Shown here one piece after another: positions 11,387-14,676 of a stretch of DNA of 14,676 bases; within the stretch, counting starts at the first letter, position 1, and each line of letters begins with the position of its first letter. Position numbers and translations under genes: made by a program. Under the pieces are notes generated by a model. The model was given only the letters and a program-made list of their open reading frames with translations. It ran no database searches and was not told the origin of the DNA. This DNA is from DATCDE01 sp038252405 (lineage in GTDB: Bacteria > Actinomycetota > Actinomycetes > Prado026), in contig JBBSAJ010000052.1 in NCBI GenBank assembly GCA_038252405.1, forward strand, positions 1-14,676, read 5' to 3'.

Positions 11387-12333
11387 CGGCCCGGCGACGC
11401 ACCGCATGGGCCGCCCCGGCCTGGGCGGGCGAGCAGCGGCTGCCCGACGTCGGCACCAAGGCGGTGCTGCTGACCCTGGCGAACTATGCCGACGAGGACT
11501 TCAGCTGCTTCCCCGGGCAGGAGCGCCTCGCCTTCGAGACCTGTCAGTCGGTGCGCTCGGTGCGCCGCCAGCTCGACCGCCTGGAGGCTCTGGGCCTGAT
11601 CGTCCGCGAGCGCCGCAGCACCCGCGAGGGCTACCGGACGAGCGACCGCTACTGGCTCCAGCTGGACGCCTCGGTCGAGGACATGGCGCCCCCTGTCGGC
11701 CCGCAGCCCGCTACGGACGGTAGTTATCCACAGCCGAATGACCTACCGGCCAACTTGGCCGCTGGGCAGCCACCTACCGGCCAAATGGAGCAGCACCTAC
11801 CGGCCACTGCTGGCCGGTACATAGGAAGCCCTAGAGGTGAAGCCCCAGAACTAGTGGTTGGGGTACGTACGGAAGCTGAGGAGGGGACAACCGAACTTGT
11901 GGAAAACCCCCCCCAGATCGCTGACCCGGCCTGCTGCTCGCTGCACCCTCGCGGCACGGCTGCGCCGTGCGCGGGCTGCCGCTCGGCGCGGCTGACCTGG
12001 GACCAGCAGGCGGCGTACGCCAGGCGGGACGCCTGGCGGGCTCGGGCCGACGCCGCTCGGCAGCAGCGGGCGCGGGAGGCGTCCCAGGCCGTCCGCGTCG
12101 AGGACTTGCGGCCGGGGACGAAGGCGCGGCTGGCGGCGGCTCGCGCTGCGCTGGCCGAGCGGACCCACCAGGTCAAGCAACAGCGGCCGAGGGTGACCGG
12201 CCCGCCGCCGCCGAGCCCGCAGGAGCTGGCCGAGGCTCAGACGGCCTATGCGGGTGCGGTGGCTGAGGCCCGGGCGCAAGCCAGCCAGGAGGGCGCCGAG
12301 GAGGCGGCTGTGCCAGCCGCTGCCAGCCCGTAG
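11383..12333 (+). CDS. Replication initiator-like protein: winged helix plus zinc motif, origin inside the gene
   Basis: 316 residues from GTG 11383; a TTG at 11353 would add ten residues. Residues 23-95 (GTKAVLLTLANYADEDF, FPGQERLAFETCQSVRSVRRQLDRLEALGLIVRERR) form a winged helix of the HTH_36/DnaD-neighbour type found at the N-terminus of phage replication initiators. Residues 96-180 are a low-complexity linker, under which lie three iterons and two DnaA boxes. Then CCSLHPRGTAAPCAGCRSAR (Cys184/185, His188, Cys196, Cys199) could bind zinc. The rest is a charged, Ala-rich helical tail. The plan, an initiator whose gene contains its own iterons, is like lambda O. The start lacks an SD site and overlaps the stop of the small ORF upstream. 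A pure transcription regulator is the main alternative. Confidence 0.65.
   Translation: MTARRRTAWAAPAWAGEQRLPDVGTKAVLLTLANYADEDFSCFPGQERLAFETCQSVRSVRRQLDRLEALGLIVRERRSTREGYRTSDRYWLQLDASVEDMAPPVGPQPATDGSYPQPNDLPANLAAGQPPTGQMEQHLPATAGRYIGSPRGEAPELVVGVRTEAEEGTTELVENPPQIADPACCSLHPRGTAAPCAGCRSARLTWDQQAAYARRDAWRARADAARQQRAREASQAVRVEDLRPGTKARLAAARAALAERTHQVKQQRPRVTGPPPPSPQELAEAQTAYAGAVAEARAQASQEGAEEAAVPAAASP
11724..11906. other. Putative phage replication origin: iterons and two DnaA boxes inside the replication gene
   Basis: TTATCCACA (11724-11732) is a perfect DnaA box; TGTGGAAAA (11898-11906) is one (TTTTCCACA) on the other strand, so the two face each other. Between them ACCTACCGGCCA occurs exactly at 11741, 11772 and 11795, and TGGCCGGTA (11811-11819) is the inverse of its core. 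The third copy and the inverse make a perfect 9-base inverted repeat with a 4-base spacer. Copies 1 and 3 read in one frame (LPA) and copy 2 in another (PTGQ), so the repeat is kept as DNA, not as protein. Bases 11819-11906 are less GC-rich than the rest. Confidence 0.6.
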
Positions 12334-12515
12334 GGGCCGCTCTGGCCCTTCCGGCTGTCCCGGGGCTCCCAGGCGCTCACAGGGCCGCACAGCGGCTCGG
12401 CCGGGCCTGGCGGCGGGCGGGGCTCCTCGGGGGGGCTGCCCGAGCCGGCCACACCAGGCCCCCACCAGCCCCCGAACAGGCCCCCACCAGCCCCCCGACG
12501 AGAGGCCGATAGTGC
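12334..12515 (+). other. Gap after the replication gene: hairpin and C-rich tandem repeat
   Basis: No gene is supported here. A GC-rich imperfect stem-loop at about 12420-12448 (GGCT...CGGG paired with CCCGAGCC, a three-base bulge) may end the upstream transcript; there is no T run. Then a 22-base direct repeat follows and the possible promoter at 12516. The first 85 bases show nothing more than C/G-rich sequence. Confidence 0.4.
12455..12498 (+). repeat. Two tandem copies of a 22-base C-rich repeat
   Basis: The unit CAGGCCCCCACCAGCCCCGA (with one or two extra C in the actual copies) occurs at 12455-12475 and 12477-12498, a 22-base period with one extra C in copy 2. It ends 17 bases before the possible -10 element, so it covers the place where a regulator would bind. 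Only two copies exist, so chance expansion of a C-rich stretch is also possible. Confidence 0.55.
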
Positions 12516-12521
12516 TAGGCT
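12516..12521 (+). promoter_or_regulatory. Possible -10 promoter element (TAGGCT, extended TGn) for the 12589-14676 operon
   Basis: TAGGCT preceded by TGC makes an extended -10 (TGnTAGGCT). It is followed by G-ACAGC, as at 9842. No -35 box is seen; the C-rich repeats occupy that place. It would start a transcript close to the shared hairpin and cover the overlapping genes from 12589 on. The match at two leaders makes it more credible than either alone. Confidence 0.45.
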
Positions 12522-12544
12522 GACAGCACAGCATCACCCCCCTC

Positions 12545-12573
12545 GGCAGCGTTGACGGCGCTGCCCGCCCAAG
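12545..12573 (+). promoter_or_regulatory. Leader hairpin copy 2 (constant TTGACGG loop, CCCGCCCAAG tail)
   Basis: GGCAGCG (12545-12551) and CGCTGCC (12559-12565) pair perfectly over seven bases around loop TTGACGG (12552-12558); CCCGCCCAAG ends at 12573. The start GTG 12589 follows 16 bases later with GGAG between. Compare copy 1 at 9870-9897: same loop and tail, different stem. It may be a binding site for a phage or host protein, or an RNA control element. Confidence 0.55.
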
Positions 12574-12588
12574 TGATCGGAGACTGCC

Positions 12589-13275
12589 GTGGACGTACGC
12601 GCCACCCTTGCCAGCCTGCTCGACGCCACCGCCGCGAAGGCCGCGGTCGAGGCCCGGATCGGCGTCCTGCGGGACCGCCTCGACGTGGAGGCCCGCCGCC
12701 GCTGGACCGAGGAGGGCGCGGCGCCGACCTGGAAGGCGGCCGGGCTGGGCTCTGCGGCCTGGGAAGGCGCCGACGCCCCGGCGAAGCCGCACGTCCGCGA
12801 CGCCGCCGCCTTCGCCGGCTGGCTCGCGCAGCAGCGCCCCGCCGAGGTCATCGCCACCATCGCCGTCGAGGCCGACGCCCTGGCCGAGGCCCTGGACGCC
12901 CTGCGCTTCGCCGGGGTCGCCGCGAGCGCCACCGTCGAGGCCCGCCCCGCGTACCTTGCGGCCTACCTCCCGACCCTGGCCCTGGACCTGGCCGAGGAGG
13001 GCGCCGAGCTGACCGCGGTGGATCCCGCCACCGGCGAGGTCGTCCCCGGCCTCGGCGCGACCCGAGGCGCCCCCCGCCTCGTCGTGCGGCTGGACCGGGA
13101 GCGCAAGGCCGCCGCGGTGGCCGAGGCGATGGACGCCGCCGAGGCCGAGGACGAGGCGCCTCCCGCCGCCCCGCCGAAGCTGGCCGTGGCCGCGTACCCG
13201 CTCAGCGCGGGCGAGCAGCAGCGGGCCAACCGTGACGCGATGGGCGCCGCCATGCGCGCCGCCGGCGCGGCATGA
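12589..13275 (+). CDS. Conserved-looking hypothetical phage protein
   Basis: 228 residues from GTG 12589, with a GGAG seven bases before it. A helical N-terminus (LLDATAAKAAVEARIGVLRDRLDVEARRRWTEEGAAPTWKAAGLG) is followed by a mixed region (FAGWLAQQRPAEVIATIAV; AVDPATGEVVPGL; APRLVVRLDRERKAAAVAEAMDA) and a basic, Ala-rich tail. From memory I believe similar proteins with 'DATGEVVPG' followed by a basic '..V.R..ERKA' segment occur beside recombination and replication genes of actinophages, but I have no name or role for them. It is the first gene after the second shared hairpin, and its stop overlaps the next start as ATGA. Coding status is well supported by start, SD and overlap. Confidence 0.68.
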   Translation: MDVRATLASLLDATAAKAAVEARIGVLRDRLDVEARRRWTEEGAAPTWKAAGLGSAAWEGADAPAKPHVRDAAAFAGWLAQQRPAEVIATIAVEADALAEALDALRFAGVAASATVEARPAYLAAYLPTLALDLAEEGAELTAVDPATGEVVPGLGATRGAPRLVVRLDRERKAAAVAEAMDAAEAEDEAPPAAPPKLAVAAYPLSAGEQQRANRDAMGAAMRAAGAA

Positions 13276-13748
13276 TCCCCCGGGATTGCTGCGTCAGGCT
13301 CGGGGCCGGTGAGTACGAGCGGGGGCAGCTCGCCCCGCCGCCCGCGAGCCGCGACCACGTGGAGCTGGAGCTGGAGCCCGGGCACATCGTCCAGGCCAGG
13401 GTCGCCGCCGCGACCTTCATCGCCGGGTTGGTCGGCTCGGGCACCCCGGGGCTGGACCCGCACCGCGACCCGGCCCTGGAGGCCGAGCTGGTCGACTGGG
13501 TCTTCGACCACTGCGTCGAGCACCGGGCCGCCATCCCCCTGGTCATGGTCGGGACCTGCTGGACTGACCCCGAGGAGCTGGAGGCTGTGCGCCTCGCCGG
13601 GCCGATGCGCTCGGCCCGACGCGCCAGCTTCGACCAGGCTGCTGCGGCTCTGCGCGACGGGGAGCACTCCGTCGTAGCGGCCGGGTTCCTCCTCGTCGCC
13701 CAGATGCCGCCCGCGTACGCCGGGCGGCTCACCCCGCAGCCCCGATGA
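13272..13748 (+). CDS. Hypothetical protein, early-type operon
   Basis: 158 residues from ATG 13272 (ATGA overlap with the gene before). A beta-like N-terminus (DHVELELEPGHIVQARV) is followed by helices (LEAELVDWVFDHCVEHRA; DPEELEAVRLAGPMRSARRASFDQAAAALRDG) and a hydrophobic part near 130-148 (SVVAAGFLLVAQMPPAYAG) that is too polar for a sure membrane segment. Three Cys (two adjacent near the N-terminus, one in DHC, a fourth in GTCW) do not form a known zinc motif. I do not recognise the family. It is probably expressed with its neighbours. Confidence 0.6.
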   Translation: MIPRDCCVRLGAGEYERGQLAPPPASRDHVELELEPGHIVQARVAAATFIAGLVGSGTPGLDPHRDPALEAELVDWVFDHCVEHRAAIPLVMVGTCWTDPEELEAVRLAGPMRSARRASFDQAAAALRDGEHSVVAAGFLLVAQMPPAYAGRLTPQPR

Positions 13749-13760
13749 CCTGGAGCCCGC

Positions 13761-14246
13761 ATGAAGCCCGATCCGACCCTGGCCGCCCTCCTGGCCGACG
13801 CGCTGGCCGAGGCAGCCGACCGCCGCCAGCGCACCGCCATCCTCGGGGCGAAAGTCGTGGAGGCCGACCGCCTCGCTGGCCGCGATGCCCGCCCGGGCGC
13901 GCTGCGCGTGACCCGGCTGCTGGCCGAGGCCGGGACGCTCGCGGACACCGCGGGGCTGCTCTCCCGCGGCGAGCTGCTGCTGGCGCTCCCCCCGGCCGTG
14001 CACGCCGCCCCGGGCTGGGAGCCCACGGCCGACTACCCGACCGCCGAGCTAGGCAGCCAGCAAGCTGCGCAGCCAGATGTAGAGGCAGTCACGCAGCGAG
14101 CTGAGCAGGCAGCCAGGAAGACAGATGCCCAGCTTTCTAGAAAGAAAGCTAGGAAACTAGAAGACCCCGACACCGGGGCACTGCCCGAGGACGAGCCCGC
14201 TCGGGGCGAGCTTGCCCCCGCGCTCGCGCTGGGGATGGCAGGGTGA
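13761..14246 (+). CDS. Hypothetical helical protein with an atypical low-GC segment
   Basis: 161 residues from ATG 13761, with GGAG (13751-13754) at a good distance and a 12-base gap after the preceding stop. The N-terminal half is Ala/Leu-rich helix (TLAALLADALAEAADRRQRTAILGAKVVEADRL; RVTRLLAEAGTLADTAGLLSRGELLLALP). The segment from about residue 95 to 136 (GSQQAAQPDVEAVTQRAEQ, KTDAQLSRKKARKLEDP) is polar and basic, and its DNA is much less GC-rich: about 58% over 14041-14160 and under 50% over 14121-14170. That DNA holds three CTAG and three GCAGCCAG copies. The stop overlaps the next GTG (GTGA). Function unknown; a DNA-contacting role for the basic helix is only a guess. Confidence 0.58.
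   Translation: MKPDPTLAALLADALAEAADRRQRTAILGAKVVEADRLAGRDARPGALRVTRLLAEAGTLADTAGLLSRGELLLALPPAVHAAPGWEPTADYPTAELGSQQAAQPDVEAVTQRAEQAARKTDAQLSRKKARKLEDPDTGALPEDEPARGELAPALALGMAG
14053..14160 (+). repeat. Low-GC patch with GCAGCCAG repeats, CTAG cluster and hairpin
   Basis: GCAGCCAG occurs at 14053, 14069 and 14109. CTAG occurs at 14137, 14149 and 14157, with another just before the patch at 14049. AGCTTTC (14131-14137) pairs with GAAAGCT (14144-14150) around TAGAAA. The base content is unlike the neighbours. It may be a protein-binding region, a small insertion, or a poorly constrained linker. Confidence 0.4.
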
Positions 14247-14566
14247 GCGTCGTGAGCCTGTCAGCCTCGCACGACGAGGCCCCCTCTGCCGTACCCACCA
14301 GCCGCCTGGCAGCCGACCTGGGGGAGCTGCTGCGCACCGCCCGCGAGGCGCAGGGCCTGAGCCGCCGCGAGCTGGCCCGCAGCATCCCCAGCGGGCACCC
14401 GTTCGCTCGCACCCAGGGCGCGACCATCGCCGACACCAGCCTCTGGGAGCTGGAGAGCGGGCGCAGCAACCCGACCCTGCGCAAGGTCGAGGAGATGGCC
14501 GCCGCCTACGGCCTGGACGTGGAGATCGCGATGCGCCGCCGCCGCAGGCCACCCCGGTCGGCATGA
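14243..14566 (+). CDS. HTH DNA-binding protein, Cro/C1 (XRE) type
   Basis: 107 residues from GTG 14243 (GTGA overlap with the gene before); an in-frame GTG at 14252 is possible. Residues 25-90 form the HTH: LGELLRTAREAQGLSRRELARSIP, then TSLWELESGRSNPTLRKVEEMAAAYGLDVEIAM. The segments 'GLSRRELA' and 'WELESGRSNPTLRKVEEMAAAYGL' are the classical XRE helix 2 and helices 4-5. The insert between them (SGHPFARTQGATIADTS) is longer than usual, lengthening the turn before the recognition helix. The C-terminus is basic (MRRRRRPPRSA). It may regulate this operon or the methyltransferase whose start it overlaps (ATGA). HTH fold sure; role inferred. Confidence 0.82.
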   Translation: MSVVSLSASHDEAPSAVPTSRLAADLGELLRTAREAQGLSRRELARSIPSGHPFARTQGATIADTSLWELESGRSNPTLRKVEEMAAAYGLDVEIAMRRRRRPPRSA

Positions 14567-14676
14567 GGCCGCGCCTGCTCGACCTGTTCTGCGGGGCAAG
14601 CGGTGCAGGCGCCGGCTACGCCCGGGCAGGGTTCGACGTGCTGAGCGTGGACCTCGCGCCGATGGCGCGCTACCCC
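14563..14676 (+). CDS. C5-cytosine DNA methyltransferase, N-terminal fragment (cut by window end)
   Basis: The first 38 codons are visible; the gene continues beyond the window. MRPRLLDLFCGASGAGAGY carries motif I (DLFCGxxGxxxGY, which binds the S-adenosylmethionine methyl donor). ARAGFDVLSVDLAPMARYP is the motif II region with the acidic residue that holds the ribose. This is the standard opening of DNA (cytosine-5) methyltransferases in actinophages, which probably protect phage DNA from host restriction. ATG 14563 overlaps the HTH gene stop (ATGA). The catalytic Pro-Cys motif IV lies outside the window, so activity cannot be judged. Confidence 0.85.
   Translation, partial: MRPRLLDLFCGASGAGAGYARAGFDVLSVDLAPMARYP

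Noticed and set aside
11319..11723. A 134-codon frame overlapping the replication gene
   Set aside because: It has an Arg/Pro/Gly-rich product, while the winged-helix protein in the other frame has clear domain patterns.
1..14676. CRISPR array, insertion sequence, integrase or attachment site
   Set aside because: No regularly spaced repeats with spacers, no transposase or integrase motifs, and no tRNA end duplication could be seen.

Overview
The window is a stretch of a phage genome (or an intact-looking prophage), very GC-rich (about 70-73% in typical stretches counted by hand). All credible genes lie on the + strand. The GC content, the frequent GTG starts and the stop/start overlaps point to an actinobacterial host, most likely Streptomyces or a relative. 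So do the style of the M15-type endolysin, the tail-fibre C-terminal domain and a Zn motif with the HPxGTxxPCxxC pattern. The host is inferred from family resemblance and was not confirmed by a search.

Region 1 (1-7962) is the end of the tail module: the 3' part of a tape measure protein with an M15-peptidase-like domain, a LysM protein, a three-domain hub (gpD/gp27-like + transglycosylase-like + NlpC/P60), a minimal OB-fold spike protein, a gp25-like wedge protein, a baseplate J protein, a 62-residue zinc-ribbon-like protein, a tail protein I and a repeat-built tail fibre. This set implies a contractile (myovirus-type) tail. Most genes overlap by 1-14 bases, so translation is probably coupled.

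Region 2 (7996-9797) is a small acidic protein, a one-helix membrane protein, an M15/peptidoglycan-binding endolysin and a two-helix holin.

Region 3 (9798-14676) is DNA metabolism and early-type genes. It holds a RecT-like protein, a structured gap, a winged-helix/zinc replication-initiator-like protein that carries what looks like the replication origin inside its own gene, three unrecognised proteins, a Cro/C1-type HTH protein and the start of a C5-cytosine DNA methyltransferase cut off by the window edge.

Three non-coding signals stand out. (a) Three gaps in the structural/lysis region carry an identical CCGTCCCCCC box at exactly the same distance from the next start codon, before genes with no convincing Shine-Dalgarno (SD) site. 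(b) Two leaders in Region 3 share a hairpin with a constant TTGACGG loop, an invariant 3' tail and different but still paired stems. (c) Three iterons plus two facing DnaA boxes sit inside the replication gene, and one iteron is in a different reading frame. No gene-free stretch exceeds 300 bases. The three largest gaps (9798-10051, 11084-11281/11382, 12334-12588) are described as separate features. No tRNA, CRISPR array, integrase or insertion sequence was seen.
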